DNA of 64,000 bases from Gemmatimonadaceae bacterium (GCA_035533755.1 DATLTC010000010.1:1-64000), one strand, 5' to 3'; numbered from the stretch's first letter, positions 1-10,368 are shown. Notes: generated by a model not told the origin, from the sequence alone. Numbers and translations are program-made.

Positions 1-195
1 GTCCGCGAGTGGCTCTCGCCCGAAGGCATGCGGTTCCGCGTGAACTACGTCGGGGGCTCCACCGCCCCGGCGGCAGGCACATTCGAGTTCATCTATCGGC
101 GCGATCCCTATCCCCAGATCCTGCTTGCCGAGCAGACGCGCGTGGTCTGGTCCCGCGTGGCCGGGTCGGCGCCCGAGCGGCTGGCCGTCCGGTAG
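1..195 (+). CDS. C-terminal end of an unidentified protein (partial)
   Basis: An open frame runs from the first base of the window to a TAG at 193-195, giving the last 64 residues of a protein whose start lies outside. The fragment contains EFIYRRDPYPQILLAEQTRV and shows no motif I can assign. Codon use is GC-rich at third positions like the neighbouring genes, so it is likely real coding sequence. The next gene is over 200 bases downstream behind its own ribosome binding site, so this end probably closes a transcription unit. No function is proposed. Confidence 0.55.
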   Translation, partial: VREWLSPEGMRFRVNYVGGSTAPAAGTFEFIYRRDPYPQILLAEQTRVVWSRVAGSAPERLAVR

Positions 196-326
196 CAAAA
201 CTCCGCGGCCGAGCCACCCCCGGCGGGACCTTGGGGCCGCGCGGCGCATCCCCGGATAGCGTAAGGGATTGTCCTACAAAGGCTTTTCCTCCCCATTCGC
301 TTGTTACAAAGATCGCCGGGCGTTTC

Positions 327-357
327 TTGCGTGGCATTTCAAGCCGCCCCATATGAT
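327..357 (+). promoter_or_regulatory. possible sigma70-type promoter
   Basis: TTGCGT at 327-332 and TATGAT at 352-357 are separated by 19 bases, longer than the ideal 17. The -10 hexamer matches consensus at five of six places and lies in a locally AT-rich stretch about 45 bases before the ATG at 403. Weak evidence only. Confidence 0.3.
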
Positions 358-402
358 CCCGTCCTCAGGTGAAGCTCAACCCCCCCTTGTTGTGGAGGTG
401 AC

Positions 403-837
403 ATGGACACAAAACGCGCTGCGGCCGCCGGGGCGATCGCCACTGCTTCGATGACCGCGTTGTTGATGGTGGAGCCGTCAATTGGGCTGCCCAAGATCGC
501 GATCGGCGAGATCGTGAGCAGCATGATGTCGGCGGTTTCGTCGCACATTCCCGTGGGCGCGGCGGGGGGATGGATCATCGACCTCGTGGTGGGGATCGTG
601 TTTGCGTTGATCTATGCGAGCTATCTCGAGAAGCGGCTGCCGGGCGGGCCGCTCATGCGCGGTCTGCTGTTCGGCGTGCTCGTGTTCATCGTGGCGCAGC
701 TGGTGTTCGCACCGCTCACCGGCAGCGGCGTGTTCTCGGGCGGAGACCTGGAGCTGCTCGCGGGCGGACTGTTGGGACACCTCGTATACGGCGCCGTGGT
801 CGGGTACGTCTACGGCGGCGGGGCCGCAGCCGGCTAG
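403..837 (+). CDS. small four-helix membrane protein, DUF6789-like
   Basis: A 144-residue, strongly hydrophobic protein. Four membrane segments can be seen: about residues 7-27, 48-72, 80-102 and 112-138, with the basic stretch YLEKRLPGG between the second and third. The glycine-rich helices and the small size resemble the uncharacterised DUF6789-type bacterial membrane family; that assignment is from memory of the pattern and is not certain. The start is well supported by GGAGG at 394-398, four bases before ATG. It stands alone, followed by a hairpin at 846-870. Function unknown. Confidence 0.7.
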   Translation: MDTKRAAAAGAIATASMTALLMVEPSIGLPKIAIGEIVSSMMSAVSSHIPVGAAGGWIIDLVVGIVFALIYASYLEKRLPGGPLMRGLLFGVLVFIVAQLVFAPLTGSGVFSGGDLELLAGGLLGHLVYGAVVGYVYGGGAAAG

Positions 838-845
838 CCGAATCG

Positions 846-870
846 CCGGAGCCTTCTTTCCGGCTCCCGG
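846..870 (+). terminator. hairpin after the small membrane protein gene
   Basis: CCGGAGCC (846-853) pairs with GGCTCCCGG (862-870) with one bulged G and an eight-base loop rich in T. It sits nine bases past the stop of the upstream gene. There is no clear T-tract after it, so termination activity is uncertain. Confidence 0.4.
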
Positions 871-998
871 GCGGGCGAGATTGGGAGGTGTCCGGGCGCC
901 TGGAGCGCTCGGCCCCCAACCGTCGCCGTCATGCTCTCACGTATTTCCGAACTGTCTCGCGCGGCCGCGCCTGACGCTCGCCGCGCGGCGAGCCGCTG

Positions 999-1625
999 AT
1001 GCGCGACTTCGCGCAGTTCGCGCTGATCACGTTCACGTCGATCCTCTTCATCGTGGATCCGATCGCGGCGGTGCCGTCGTATCTCGTGATCACGCAGAAC
1101 GAATCGGCCATGGAGCGCCGGCGCACGGCGTTCCGGGCGTGCGTGGCGATGGCGCTCCTGCTCGTGGTGTTCGCGGCCGGCGGGCGGTTCATCTTCGAGG
1201 CGTTCGGGATCACGCTGCCGGCCTTCCGGATCGCGGGCGGATTGATTCTGTGGCTGGTGGCGCTGGACATGGTGCGCGCCAAGCGCAGCACCAACGAGGG
1301 GAGCGAGGAGTTGGCCGAGGGCCAGACCAAGGAGGACGTGGCGGTCACGCCGCTGGCCATTCCGGTGCTGGCCGGCCCCGGGGCGATCTCCACCGCGATG
1401 GTGCTGGCGGGCGAGGCACGCTCCTGGGCGCACGGGCTCGTGGTGTATGGATCGATCGTGCTCACCGCGGTCGTGTCCTACTTGACGCTCCGGGCGGGGG
1501 AGCGGCTGATCGAACTCATGGGCCAGACCGGCATTCGCGTGATGACGCGCATCATGGGCCTGCTGCTGGCGGCAGTGGCCACGCAGTTCATCATCACGGG
1601 GATCAGGGACAGCTTCGGCAAATAA
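999..1625 (+). CDS. MarC family integral membrane protein (UPF0056)
   Basis: A 208-residue membrane protein with six likely transmembrane helices. The opening FALITFTSILFIVDPIAAVP and the central TPLAIPVLAGPGAIST are hallmarks of the MarC/UPF0056 family: an Asp-Pro in helix 1 and a Pro-Gly-Ala-Ile repeat in helix 4 of the inverted-repeat fold. Its length is typical for the family. MarC was once linked to multiple antibiotic resistance but its role remains unclear, and some relatives have been suggested to act as amino-acid exporters. No good Shine-Dalgarno sequence precedes ATG 999. The gene is followed at once by a dispersed hairpin repeat (1631-1720). Confidence 0.9.
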   Translation: MRDFAQFALITFTSILFIVDPIAAVPSYLVITQNESAMERRRTAFRACVAMALLLVVFAAGGRFIFEAFGITLPAFRIAGGLILWLVALDMVRAKRSTNEGSEELAEGQTKEDVAVTPLAIPVLAGPGAISTAMVLAGEARSWAHGLVVYGSIVLTAVVSYLTLRAGERLIELMGQTGIRVMTRIMGLLLAAVATQFIITGIRDSFGK

Positions 1626-1630
1626 CTGCT

Positions 1631-1720
1631 GGTAGGAGGGTAGGGGGGTAGGACGGTAGTAGGTAAACGGCGTCCGCAGTCATCCGTCCTGCCCCCCTAC
1701 TGTCCTACCGTCCTACCGTC
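1631..1720. repeat. dispersed GTAGGACGG hairpin repeat, copy 1
   Basis: G-rich GTAGG/GTAGGACGG units on the left and C-rich CCTACC/CCGTCCTAC units on the right can fold into a long hairpin around a central GTAAACGGCGT...CATCCGTCC core. This copy fills most of the gap between the MarC and thioesterase genes. Other copies lie at 31321, 52296, 54663, 55506 (inverted) and 58105 (inverted), with a half copy at 17818. Confidence 0.85.
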
Positions 1721-1721
1721 T

Positions 1722-1727
1722 TAGTAT
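1722..1727 (+). promoter_or_regulatory. TANNNT -10-like hexamer abutting a start codon
   Basis: TAGTAT lies between the right end of the hairpin repeat and ATG 1733. A -10 element here would start transcription at about the A of the ATG, as in leaderless genes. No convincing -35 hexamer is present. Confidence 0.3.
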
Positions 1728-1732
1728 TCGCC

Positions 1733-2203
1733 ATGGACGCTGCCATCCAGGACTACTACCCCGACGACTTCGCGCACTGCTACGGCTGCGGCCGCCTCCA
1801 CCCACACGGCATGCAGCTCAAGTCGCGGTGGGACGGGGCCGCTCCCGACATGGTGGCGCACTACACGCCGCGGGCCGATCAGATCGGTGTGCCGGGATTC
1901 GCGTACGGCGGACTGATCGCGTCGCTCATCGACTGCCACGCCATGGGCACGGCGGCCGCGGCCAGCGAACGCGCGGCCGGGCGGGCGATCGGACAGGAAC
2001 CCGCGCCGCGATTCGTGACCGGGGCGCTGAAGGTGGACTATCTCAAGCCCACGCCGATCGATGCCGAGCTGGAGATCCGCGCGCGGGCGCGCGAGATCGG
2101 CGAGCGAAAGGTGATCGTCGACGCCACCGTCAGCGCCCGTGGCGTGGTGACGGCCAGAGGCGAGGTGGTGGCGGTGCGGCTGCCGCCGACCATGGTGCGG
2201 TGA
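1733..2203 (+). CDS. PaaI-family hotdog-fold thioesterase
   Basis: A 156-residue single-domain protein of the usual hotdog length. It opens with HCYGCGRLHPHGMQLK, the Cys/His-containing N-terminal segment common in PaaI-type thioesterases. It then has the hotdog helix region VPGFAYGGLIASLIDCHAMG, where GG-hx-ID carries the catalytic Asp region, and a late strand GALKVDYLKPTPIDAELEI typical of the fold. It probably hydrolyses a small acyl-CoA; the substrate cannot be read from sequence. TAGTAT at 1722-1727 ends only five bases before the ATG, so the message could be leaderless. No SD sequence is seen. Confidence 0.85.
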   Translation: MDAAIQDYYPDDFAHCYGCGRLHPHGMQLKSRWDGAAPDMVAHYTPRADQIGVPGFAYGGLIASLIDCHAMGTAAAASERAAGRAIGQEPAPRFVTGALKVDYLKPTPIDAELEIRARAREIGERKVIVDATVSARGVVTARGEVVAVRLPPTMVR

Positions 2204-2225
2204 GCCGCCCCGCGTACACGCGTGG

Positions 2226-2606
2226 CTAGAAGCCGCCGCCCTTCTTCTTCGGGGCGGCCTTCTCCTGCGCCGCTTCCTTGCGCTCATCGGCGGCCGACTC
2301 GTACTGCACCTTGCCCACCTGCTTTCCGGTGGCCGCATCGACATTGACCTCGGCGGTGCCGCTCTTGCCGGCCACCGTCATGTCGAACGAGTAGATGAGC
2401 TTGCCGCCCTCGCGCTCGAGTTCGAGCGCCTCGATCTTGCCTGCCGGGAGGATCGACTGCGCCGTGGCCACGGCCTGGGCCTCGGTGATCTTGGCGGCGC
2501 GGACGAGCGCCGGGGGCATGTGGCGCTTGTACGTGGGAGCCTGCTGCGCGCCGGCGGTGGCGAACGCGCCGACCGCGAGCGCGATGGCGAGGAATGGGTG
2601 CTTCAT
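2226..2606 (-). CDS. secreted PepSY-domain protein
   Basis: A 126-residue protein with a clear signal peptide (MKHPFLAIALAVGAFATAGA, cleavage near AGA-QQ). The mature part contains ITEAQAVATAQSILPAGKI, followed by strands ending in VNVDAATGKQVG, which is the PepSY pattern of helix followed by a small sheet. PepSY proteins often act as inhibitory or regulatory domains for extracytoplasmic peptidases, though many are unassigned. The C-terminus is a basic low-complexity tail, AAPKKKGGGF. GGAG nine bases upstream supports the ATG. It is convergent with the thioesterase gene and close to a secreted-hydrolase region. Confidence 0.85.
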   Translation of the reverse strand: MKHPFLAIALAVGAFATAGAQQAPTYKRHMPPALVRAAKITEAQAVATAQSILPAGKIEALELEREGGKLIYSFDMTVAGKSGTAEVNVDAATGKQVGKVQYESAADERKEAAQEKAAPKKKGGGF

Positions 2607-2777
2607 GCGATGTGCTCCATCTCGTGCATGGTGACCGCGTGCCGGCCGGGGTGCCGGCAGCGTATGTCCGAACGCTATCGCGGCAAGCTGTCCAGGCGAT
2701 GACGGCCGGGCGCCTCTTGATCTTCGGCGCCGCCGCGCCCACGATTGCTGCGCCTCGACGCCCCATGGAGCTCCGGC

Positions 2778-4439
2778 ATGGCCGACATTCCCCGAAGAGA
2801 ATTCATGCGCTCGGCGCTGGCCGGTGGAGCGGCGCTGTTCCTGCCGCGCATCGCGCGCGCCGCCTCAGGGTTCGGCGGTCGGGCGCGCGCCGCGCTGGCC
2901 GACTCGCATATCGAAATTCTGCTGGACGAGCCGATCGGCACGATCGCCCCGGAGGTGTACGGCCACTTCACGGAACATCTGGGCGGCGTGATCTACGACG
3001 GCGTGTGGGTGGGGACGGACTCGAAGGTCCCCAACATCGGCGGCATCCGCAAAGCGCTGGTGGACGCGATGCGCGTGATCAGGCCGAGCGTGGTGCGGTG
3101 GCCGGGCGGCTGCTTTGCCGATTCGTACGACTGGCGCGACGGCGTGGGGCCGAGCGATCAGCGCCCCACGCGCACCAACTTCTGGGCGGGCGATCCGGGG
3201 CTGAAGGACGTGGCTGGCGGCCCGGCCAAGTACGACCCGAATGCGTTCGGCACCAGCGAATTCGCGCACTTTTGCCGGCTGATCGGCGCCCAACCGTACA
3301 TGGCGGCGAACGTGCGCACGCTGCCGGCGCGCGTGTTCGATGGGTGGCTGGAGTACTGCAACGCGCCGGCCGGCGCCACCACCTGGTCCAAGGCGCGGGC
3401 GGCGGCGGGCGACTCGGCGCCATACGATATCAAGTATTGGGGCGTGGGCAATGAGGCCTGGGGATGCGGCGGCGACTTCACCCCGGAGGAATACGCCGAG
3501 GAATACCGGCGGTTCGCGGGCTGGGGGGTGCCGGAGTTCGGCGTCGATCTGCGGTTCATCGCGTCGGGCCCGAGCGGGGCCGACGTGGAATGGACGCGGC
3601 GGCTGATGGGCGCGCTGCGCGACCGGAACAGCCTGGACCGCGTGTGGGGGCTGTCCATGCACCACTACTGCAGCGCGCCCGACGCGGGCGCCGACGCGGT
3701 GGCGTTCGACGAGCGCGGCTGGTACGACCTGTTGGTGAGCGCCGACCGGATGGAGACGGTCATCGCCGCCGTCTGGGAGACGATGCGCGAAGCGGATCGG
3801 ACCCATCGCGTGAAGCTGGTGGTGGACGAGTGGGGGGCGTGGCACAAGAGCGCGCCGATCGTGGATCCGAGCCATCTGTTCGAATCGCAGTCCACCATCC
3901 GCGACGCGCTGGTCACGGGCCTCACGCTCGACATCTTCCACCGGAATGCCGACAAGGTGGCGATGGCGAACGTGGCGCAGCTCATCAACTGCATCCATTC
4001 GCTGTTCTTCTCGCATGGCGATCAGTTCGTGGCCACGCCCAGCTATCACGTGTTCGCGATGTACGCCGCGCATCAGGGGGCGCAGTCGGTGCGCACGGAG
4101 GTGTCGGCGCCGCGGGTGGGGTGGGCGGCCAAGGACGGCACGCGGCAGAGCTTCTGGGGGCTCAACGGCTCGGCGTCGCTGGTCGGGCGCGACCTCACGC
4201 TCACGGTGACCAACGCGTCGCTTACCGAGCCGCGCGACGCCGAGCTCGTGGTGCGGGGCGGCACGGTGCAGGCGATGCGGGCCACGACGCTCGCGGCGCG
4301 CAGCGTGCACGACGTGAACAGCTTCGCGCATCCGGACGTGGTGGTGCCGGTGACGGCGGACCTGACGGCGCGGGAGCTGAACGGCGTGTACCGATTCCCG
4401 CCGGCGTCGGTGACGAAGCTGGCGATCCGGCTGGGGTAG
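2778..4439 (+). CDS. exported GH51 alpha-L-arabinofuranosidase
   Basis: A 553-residue glycoside hydrolase of clan A type. [20 protein letters not shown] is the characteristic N-terminal GH51 segment. The acid/base is Glu226 in [11 protein letters not shown] and the nucleophile Glu351 in VVDEWGAWH; a C-terminal beta domain follows. The N-terminus [19 protein letters not shown] is a twin-arginine signal, so the enzyme is likely folded before export. The family releases terminal arabinose from arabinan, arabinoxylan or related glycans. I chose ATG 2778 over an upstream in-frame ATG at 2745 because GGAG lies eight bases before it and it puts the Tat motif at the very N-terminus. No other glycan genes are adjacent. 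Confidence 0.93.
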   Translation: MADIPRREFMRSALAGGAALFLPRIARAASGFGGRARAALADSHIEILLDEPIGTIAPEVYGHFTEHLGGVIYDGVWVGTDSKVPNIGGIRKALVDAMRVIRPSVVRWPGGCFADSYDWRDGVGPSDQRPTRTNFWAGDPGLKDVAGGPAKYDPNAFGTSEFAHFCRLIGAQPYMAANVRTLPARVFDGWLEYCNAPAGATTWSKARAAAGDSAPYDIKYWGVGNEAWGCGGDFTPEEYAEEYRRFAGWGVPEFGVDLRFIASGPSGADVEWTRRLMGALRDRNSLDRVWGLSMHHYCSAPDAGADAVAFDERGWYDLLVSADRMETVIAAVWETMREADRTHRVKLVVDEWGAWHKSAPIVDPSHLFESQSTIRDALVTGLTLDIFHRNADKVAMANVAQLINCIHSLFFSHGDQFVATPSYHVFAMYAAHQGAQSVRTEVSAPRVGWAAKDGTRQSFWGLNGSASLVGRDLTLTVTNASLTEPRDAELVVRGGTVQAMRATTLAARSVHDVNSFAHPDVVVPVTADLTARELNGVYRFPPASVTKLAIRLG

Positions 4440-4515
4440 CTGGCGGGCCGGTGCACCGTCCGTGCGGCGGGTCCGCGCCGGGTGGGGCGGGGCTCTAGCG
4501 CGGGTGGTGTACCGC

Positions 4516-4544
4516 GTGTCATATATTGGCCGACCGTATACAAT
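4516..4544 (+). promoter_or_regulatory. sigma70-type promoter for the S9 peptidase operon
   Basis: GTGTCA (4516-4521; four of six consensus positions), a 17-base spacer and TACAAT (4539-4544; five of six) sit in an AT-rich island in otherwise very GC-rich DNA. Transcription would begin about 80 bases before ATG 4630. Confidence 0.45.
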
Positions 4545-4629
4545 ATCCTTGCCCGCGCGGCGCCTCGGACTCGGTCCCCCGACGGCCCGCCGCCCGCCGC
4601 GCCACCCGCCCACCGATTCGGACGGCTCC

Positions 4630-7095
4630 ATGCCTCACCGCCACGCTCGCCGCATCGCCCCGCGCGCTCTCCCGGCTGCGTACGTCGCGTTGGTCGCGCT
4701 CGCCCTCCTCGCCATGGCGCCGCCCGTTCGCGCCCAGGGCACCGCCGCCGACTACGCCCGCGCCGCCGCGCTCGATGCCCGATACCGCGGGCTCGCGCTC
4801 GACGTCATGGATCCGCCCGAGTGGATCGAAGGCACCGACCGATTCTTCTATAGAAAGACGGTGGCCGGCGGCTACGCATTCGTCCTCGTGGACGCCACCA
4901 CCCGGGAGAAGCGGCCCGCGTTCGATCACGCCAAACTCGCCGCGGCGCTCTCCGCCGCCATGGACACCACCTTCACCGCCGTCACGCTGCCGTTCGCGCG
5001 CTTCACGTTCACGCCCGGCGAACGCGACATCGAGTTCGTGGACCATGGCTCGCTCTGGCGGTGCGCGCTGGCCGACTACCAGTGCCGCAACACAGGACCG
5101 GCCCTCAACGGACGCGGCGGCCGCGGCGGATTCGGCAACCGCGGCGTGGGCAGCCCGCCGTCGCCGTGGGCGCTTGACGCCGATGCCGACACCGACGCCG
5201 CGCCCGACGAGGGCCCGTGGAACGACGAGTGGTCGGCGGAGGAACTGGCCGAGGCGCAGCAGGCGCCCTCGCTGCGCGAGTCGCCCGACGCCAAACGATC
5301 CCCCGACGGGACGCGCGACGCGTACATCTGGAACTACAACGTCTACGTGCGCGCCGCCGGCGCCAGGTCCGGCACGGAGTTGAGCTACGACGGCTCCGAA
5401 GGGAACTACTACTCGTTCGCGTCCATCGAATGGTCGCCCGACTCGCGCAAGATCGTGGCCTACCGCGTGGAACCGGGCTACCACCGTGAAGTGCACTACG
5501 TGGTGTCCACGCCGCCCGACCAGCTCCAGCCCAAGGACTCGGTGCGCTTCTACCAGAAGCCGGGCGACCGGCTGGACGTGCGCCGTCCGGTGCTCTTCAA
5601 CCTCGATACCCAGCGGCAGGTCGAGGTGAGCGACGCGCTCTTTCCCAATGCGTACAACGTGACGGTGCCGATCTGGTGGAAGGACAGCCGGGCGTTCACC
5701 TTCGAGTACAACCAGCGTGGGCACCAGGTATATCGCGTGATCGAGGTGGACGGCACCACGGGCGCGGCGCGGGCGATCGTGGACGAGCACTCCGACACGT
5801 TCATCGACTACCCGCGCGCCAACGGCAGCCTCACCGATTCCGGCCGGCAGTTCCGCTACGACATCGGCGACGGCAAGCAGATGATCTGGATGTCGGAGCG
5901 CGACGGATGGTGCCACCTCTATCTGTACGACGATGCCACGGGCCAGGTGATCAACCAGATCACCAGGGGACCGTGGGTGGTGCGCGCCGTGGACCGCGTG
6001 GACGAGCAGGCGCGGCAGATCTACTTCAGCGCCGGGGGCATGGACCCGGCCGAGGATCCGTACTTCCTGCACTCGTATCGCATCAACTTCGACGGCACGG
6101 GGCTGGTGTCGTACACGCCGGCCAGGGCCAACCACATCGTCTCGTGGTCGCCCGACCACAAGTACTACGTGGATCTGTACTCGCGGGTGGACCTGGCGCC
6201 CGTCGGGCAGCTGCGCCAGACCAGCGACCAGTCGGTGGTGATGGAACTCGAGCACGGCGACCTCGCGCCGCTCGTCAAGGCGGGGTGGAAGCCGCCCGAG
6301 GTGTTCGTGGCCAAGGGACGCGACGGCAAGACCGACATCTACGGCGTCATCTTCCGGCCCACCAACTTCGATCCGCGCAGGAAATATCCGGTGATCGAGA
6401 ACATCTACGCCGGCCCGCAGGGCTCGTTCGTGCCCAAGAGCTTCCAGGTGCTGAACGGCATGCGCAACGTCGCCGAACTGGGATTCATCGTGGTGCAGAT
6501 CGACGGCATGGGCACCAACAACCGCTCCCGGGCGTTCCACAACACGGCCTGGCACAACCTGGCCGACGCCGGATTCCCCGACCGCATTCTCTGGCACAAG
6601 GCGGTGGCCGCCCGGTACCCGTGGTACGATATCTCCCGCGTGGGCATCTACGGCACCTCGGCCGGCGGCCAGAACGCGATGGCCGCGCTGCTCTTCCACC
6701 CCGAGTTCTACCAGGTGGCCTACTCCGCGTCGGGCTGTCACGACAATCGGATGGACAAGATCTGGTGGAACGAGCTGTGGATGGGGTGGCCGCTGGGGCC
6801 GCAGTACATCGCCAGCTCCAACATGGAGAACGCCTGGCGGCTCAAGGGCAAGCTGATGCTGGTGTTCGGCGAGTTGGACACCAACGTCGATCCGTCGTCC
6901 ACGGTGCAGGTGGTGAACGCGCTGATCAAGGCGAACAAGACGTTCGACCTGCTCGAGATTCCCAACTCGGACCACACGTCGGGCGGCGCCTACGGCGCCA
7001 TGAAGCGTGATGATTTCTTTGTGCACAACCTGTTGGGGGTTGAACCTCCCAACCGCAATGCGGAAGTTCTTACGGCCAATCCCATCCAGCACTGA
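4630..7095 (+). CDS. exported S9 family serine peptidase (DPP IV / prolyl oligopeptidase type)
   Basis: An 821-residue protein. Residues 1-37 form a signal peptide ending at VRAQ. A beta-propeller of the DPP IV N-terminal type covers about residues 100-570, and the alpha/beta-hydrolase domain follows. The catalytic triad is visible: Ser677 in YGTSAGGQ, Asp750 in GELDTNVD and His782 in NSDHTSGG. Such enzymes cut peptides after proline or alanine in the periplasm or outside the cell. A glycine/arginine-rich insert ([13 protein letters not shown]) near residue 160 interrupts the propeller. ATG 4630 was chosen over longer upstream frames because it starts the signal peptide. It is 15 bases from the next gene, with which it is probably co-transcribed. 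Confidence 0.93.
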   Translation: MPHRHARRIAPRALPAAYVALVALALLAMAPPVRAQGTAADYARAAALDARYRGLALDVMDPPEWIEGTDRFFYRKTVAGGYAFVLVDATTREKRPAFDHAKLAAALSAAMDTTFTAVTLPFARFTFTPGERDIEFVDHGSLWRCALADYQCRNTGPALNGRGGRGGFGNRGVGSPPSPWALDADADTDAAPDEGPWNDEWSAEELAEAQQAPSLRESPDAKRSPDGTRDAYIWNYNVYVRAAGARSGTELSYDGSEGNYYSFASIEWSPDSRKIVAYRVEPGYHREVHYVVSTPPDQLQPKDSVRFYQKPGDRLDVRRPVLFNLDTQRQVEVSDALFPNAYNVTVPIWWKDSRAFTFEYNQRGHQVYRVIEVDGTTGAARAIVDEHSDTFIDYPRANGSLTDSGRQFRYDIGDGKQMIWMSERDGWCHLYLYDDATGQVINQITRGPWVVRAVDRVDEQARQIYFSAGGMDPAEDPYFLHSYRINFDGTGLVSYTPARANHIVSWSPDHKYYVDLYSRVDLAPVGQLRQTSDQSVVMELEHGDLAPLVKAGWKPPEVFVAKGRDGKTDIYGVIFRPTNFDPRRKYPVIENIYAGPQGSFVPKSFQVLNGMRNVAELGFIVVQIDGMGTNNRSRAFHNTAWHNLADAGFPDRILWHKAVAARYPWYDISRVGIYGTSAGGQNAMAALLFHPEFYQVAYSASGCHDNRMDKIWWNELWMGWPLGPQYIASSNMENAWRLKGKLMLVFGELDTNVDPSSTVQVVNALIKANKTFDLLEIPNSDHTSGGAYGAMKRDDFFVHNLLGVEPPNRNAEVLTANPIQH

Positions 7096-7110
7096 CCCGG
7101 GACCCCACTC

Positions 7111-10100
7111 ATGATCTCCCTTCGATACCGCGCACTGCTCGCCGGCCTGCTCCTCGTGCCGCTCGCTGCCTCGCCGTCGCTCGCGCAGCGGCGCGGACGC
7201 GGCGGCCCGCCGCCCGCTCCCCAACCGTTGCACTTCCAACTCGTCGGTCCCGCGGCCGGCGGACGCATCGCGTCGATCAGCGGCGTGCCCGGCGACACGG
7301 CCATCTGGTACCTCGGCTCGGCATCCGGCGGCGTGTGGAAGTCGGTGGACGGCGGGCACAGCTTCGGCCCGATCTTCGACAAGGAACCCGTGCAGGCCAT
7401 CGGCGCGCTGGCCGTGGCGCCGTCCGATCACGACATCGTGTGGGCGGGCACCGGCGAAGCGTGGGCCATCCGCGACGCCGACGTCATGGGCGACGGCATC
7501 TACAAGTCCACCGACGCCGGCAAGACGTGGAAGAACATGGGGCTCGAGCACACGGGACGCATCGGCCGCATCCTCGTGAACCCGAGCAACCCCGACATCG
7601 TCTACGCGTGCGCGTTGGGCCGCGCCACCGGCCCGCAGCAGGAGCGCGGCGTGTTCCGCACCATGGACGGCGGGGAACATTGGACGCGCGTGCTGTTCGT
7701 GGACGAGAACACCGGCTGCTCGGGGCTCACCCTCGACCTGCACAATCCGGCCGTGCTGTTCGCCGGGATGTGGCAGGTGGTGATGCACACGTACGCCGAG
7801 CTGGGCGGCGGCGCGAGCAGCGGCATCTACGTGTCGCGCGACAGCGGCGCCACCTGGACGCACGTGGAAGACGCCGGGCTCCCGCATTCGCCGCTCGGCA
7901 AGATCGACGTGGCCGTGGCGCCGTCGGGATCCAACCGCGTGTACGCGCTCATCCAGACGCCTAACCAGGGATCGCTCTGGCGCTCCGACGACGGCGGGCA
8001 CGCGTGGCACGTCGTGAGCTGGAACCGCCTGCTCATCGGACGGGCCGGCTACTACATCCATCTCGTGGTCTCGAGCGGCAACGCCGACGAGGTGTACATC
8101 TCCAACAGTTCATTCTGGAAGTCCACCGACGGCGGCAAGACCTTCCAGACCGAGCCGTGGGGCGGCGACAACCACGACATCTGGATGGATCCGCTCGATC
8201 CCGACCATTTCGGCCTCACGTATGACGGCGGGGCGAGCGTGACGACCACGCGCGGCCGCACGATGACGCGGATCACGCTGCCCAACGCCCAGATGTACCA
8301 CGTGGCCGTGGACAATCAGGTGCCCTACTGGGTGTACGGCAACCGGCAGGATGACGGCACGATGCGCGGCCCGAGCGACGGCATGGAAGGCAACGACTTC
8401 CCCGGCGCCACGCGCATCATCAGCTTCGACAGCGCCGGGCAGGTCGCCGCCGGACGTGGTGGGCGCGGCGGTTTCAGCGGCTTCGGCGCGTACGGCCGCG
8501 GCGGGTTCGGGGGCACGCGCACGACGACGTGGGACCACGGCCTGGGCGGGTGCGAGTCCGGGTTCACGATTCCCGATCCCACCGACCCGAACATCGTGTG
8601 GGCCACCTGCTACGCCAACGAGGTGTCGCGCTACGACGCGCGCACCGGCCTGGCGCGCGCCGTGAGCCCGTGGATCCATACGCTGGATTGGGCGCCCAAC
8701 GACGCCAAGTACCGGTGCCATTGGACCCCGCCGCTGGCCATCGATCCGTTCGATCACAACACCGTGTACTACGGCTGCCAGGTGATCTTCAAGACCAGCA
8801 ACGGCGGCCAGAGCTGGAGCGTGATCAGCCCCGACCTGTCGACCAAGGATCCGAGCCGCATCATGTCGTCGGGCGGACTGGTGGGTGACAACCTCGGCCA
8901 GTTCGCGGGCGAGGTGGTGTTCGCCATCGCGCCGTCGTCGATCGAGCGCGGCCTGATCTGGGCCGGCACCAACGACGGCAAGGTCTGGAATACGCGCGAC
9001 GGCGGCAAGAGCTGGAACGACGTGAGCAAGAACGTCGGGATGGCGCCCTGGGGCACGGTGCGCGAGATCTACCCGTCCACGTTCGACGCCGGCACGGCGT
9101 ACATGACGGTGGACTATCACATGATGGACGACCGCAAGCCGTACATCTACAAGACCAGCGACTACGGCAAGTCGTGGACCAGGATCAGCGACGGGTTGCC
9201 GCAGAACCACCCGCTGGACTACGCGATGTCGGTGGCCGAGAATCCGAATCGCAAGGGCATGCTGTTCGCGGGCACGGGGCACGCGTTCTACTACTCGATG
9301 GACGATGGCGCCCACTGGACGCACTTCGACACCGGGCTGCCCGCGTCGCCGGTGACCTGGATCGTGGTGCCCAAGCTGTGGCACGACGTGGTGGTGTCCA
9401 CGTACGGCCGCGGCGTGTTCATCATGCACGACATCACCACCCTGGAGCAGGCCGACCAGGTGCCGGCCAACGCCGACGCGTACTTCTACGTGCCGCGGCC
9501 GGCGTTCCGCATGCCGCGCAGCGGCCAGGCGGAGTTCCGCTATCTCCTGCGCCAGGCGCCCACCGATTCGCTCACCCTGCAGATTGCCGACGCGAGCGGC
9601 GAGGTGGTGCGCACGATGAAGATCCAGGGACGCCGCGGCGAGAACGTCGCGTCGTGGGATCTGCAGTACGACGGGCCCGACCAGGTGGAGTTGCGCACCG
9701 TGGCCCCGGATAACCCGCACATCTTCGACGAACTGCGGTTCAAGGGCAAGGACACGCGGCCGGTGCTGCACTGGGGCATCGAGGGTCCGGTGCGCAATGG
9801 CCCGATGGCCGTGCCCGGCAGCTACTCGGCAACGCTCGTGGTGGACGGCAAGCGGTACACCCGGCCGTTCGAGCTGCTGGCCGATCCGAAGATCGCCAGT
9901 TCGCAGGCCGACCTCGAGGCGTCGCTCAAGGCGCAACTCCGGATCCGGGGCGACATGAACGAGACGGTGAAGATGATCAACCGGCTCGAGGTGATGCGGA
10001 AGACGCTCGAGGATCAGCAGGCGGCGGCGGCCGGCGACGCACCGCGCCGCGAGGCGCTGGCGGCGATGGACCAGAAGATGCTCGGCGTCGAACTCCGGCT

Positions 10101-10368
10101 GCTGTCGCACGAAGATCTGAACAGCGACGACAAGTACTTCGTCCAGGCGGACAAGGTGTATCTCAACCTGGTGTGGCTGTCCGCCGAGGTGGGTCTGGGC
10201 GGCGGCGACGTGGCCGGTGGGGCGGACTACAAGCCCACCAACACGTCGATCGAGGTGCTGCAGACGATCGAGAAGGATCTCGACGCGGCCAAGGTGGCGT
10301 ACGACGCGCTGATGACCAACGACCTGGCCGCGTACAACAAGCTCACGGGAACGAAGATCATTCCGTGA
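7111..10368 (+). CDS. exported BNR/VPS10-like beta-propeller protein
   Basis: A 1085-residue protein with a signal peptide (cleavage near SLAQ, residue 26). At least ten Asp-box repeats can be read, for example GVWKSVDGGHSFG, YKSTDAGKTWKN, FRTMDGGEHWTR, VWNTRDGGKSWND and YKTSDYGKSWTR, which indicates one or two sialidase/sortilin-like propellers over roughly residues 60-770. The C-terminal 300 residues hold an Ig-like strand region and a helical segment around MNETVKMINRLEVMRK. These proteins are often labelled glycosyl hydrolase or exo-sialidase, but no catalytic residues of those enzymes are evident, so binding or scaffolding is as likely. A Gly-Arg-Phe-rich insert lies near residues 448-472. 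A paralogue is encoded at 26717-29764. Confidence 0.88.
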   Translation: MISLRYRALLAGLLLVPLAASPSLAQRRGRGGPPPAPQPLHFQLVGPAAGGRIASISGVPGDTAIWYLGSASGGVWKSVDGGHSFGPIFDKEPVQAIGALAVAPSDHDIVWAGTGEAWAIRDADVMGDGIYKSTDAGKTWKNMGLEHTGRIGRILVNPSNPDIVYACALGRATGPQQERGVFRTMDGGEHWTRVLFVDENTGCSGLTLDLHNPAVLFAGMWQVVMHTYAELGGGASSGIYVSRDSGATWTHVEDAGLPHSPLGKIDVAVAPSGSNRVYALIQTPNQGSLWRSDDGGHAWHVVSWNRLLIGRAGYYIHLVVSSGNADEVYISNSSFWKSTDGGKTFQTEPWGGDNHDIWMDPLDPDHFGLTYDGGASVTTTRGRTMTRITLPNAQMYHVAVDNQVPYWVYGNRQDDGTMRGPSDGMEGNDFPGATRIISFDSAGQVAAGRGGRGGFSGFGAYGRGGFGGTRTTTWDHGLGGCESGFTIPDPTDPNIVWATCYANEVSRYDARTGLARAVSPWIHTLDWAPNDAKYRCHWTPPLAIDPFDHNTVYYGCQVIFKTSNGGQSWSVISPDLSTKDPSRIMSSGGLVGDNLGQFAGEVVFAIAPSSIERGLIWAGTNDGKVWNTRDGGKSWNDVSKNVGMAPWGTVREIYPSTFDAGTAYMTVDYHMMDDRKPYIYKTSDYGKSWTRISDGLPQNHPLDYAMSVAENPNRKGMLFAGTGHAFYYSMDDGAHWTHFDTGLPASPVTWIVVPKLWHDVVVSTYGRGVFIMHDITTLEQADQVPANADAYFYVPRPAFRMPRSGQAEFRYLLRQAPTDSLTLQIADASGEVVRTMKIQGRRGENVASWDLQYDGPDQVELRTVAPDNPHIFDELRFKGKDTRPVLHWGIEGPVRNGPMAVPGSYSATLVVDGKRYTRPFELLADPKIASSQADLEASLKAQLRIRGDMNETVKMINRLEVMRKTLEDQQAAAAGDAPRREALAAMDQKMLGVELRLLSHEDLNSDDKYFVQADKVYLNLVWLSAEVGLGGGDVAGGADYKPTNTSIEVLQTIEKDLDAAKVAYDALMTNDLAAYNKLTGTKIIP

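Noticed and set aside
4519-8061. 1180-codon open frame on the minus strand
   Set aside because: It covers parts of two well-supported plus-strand genes with signal peptides and catalytic motifs. Its translation is Arg/His/Val-rich with no fold, as expected for the antisense of GC-rich codons.
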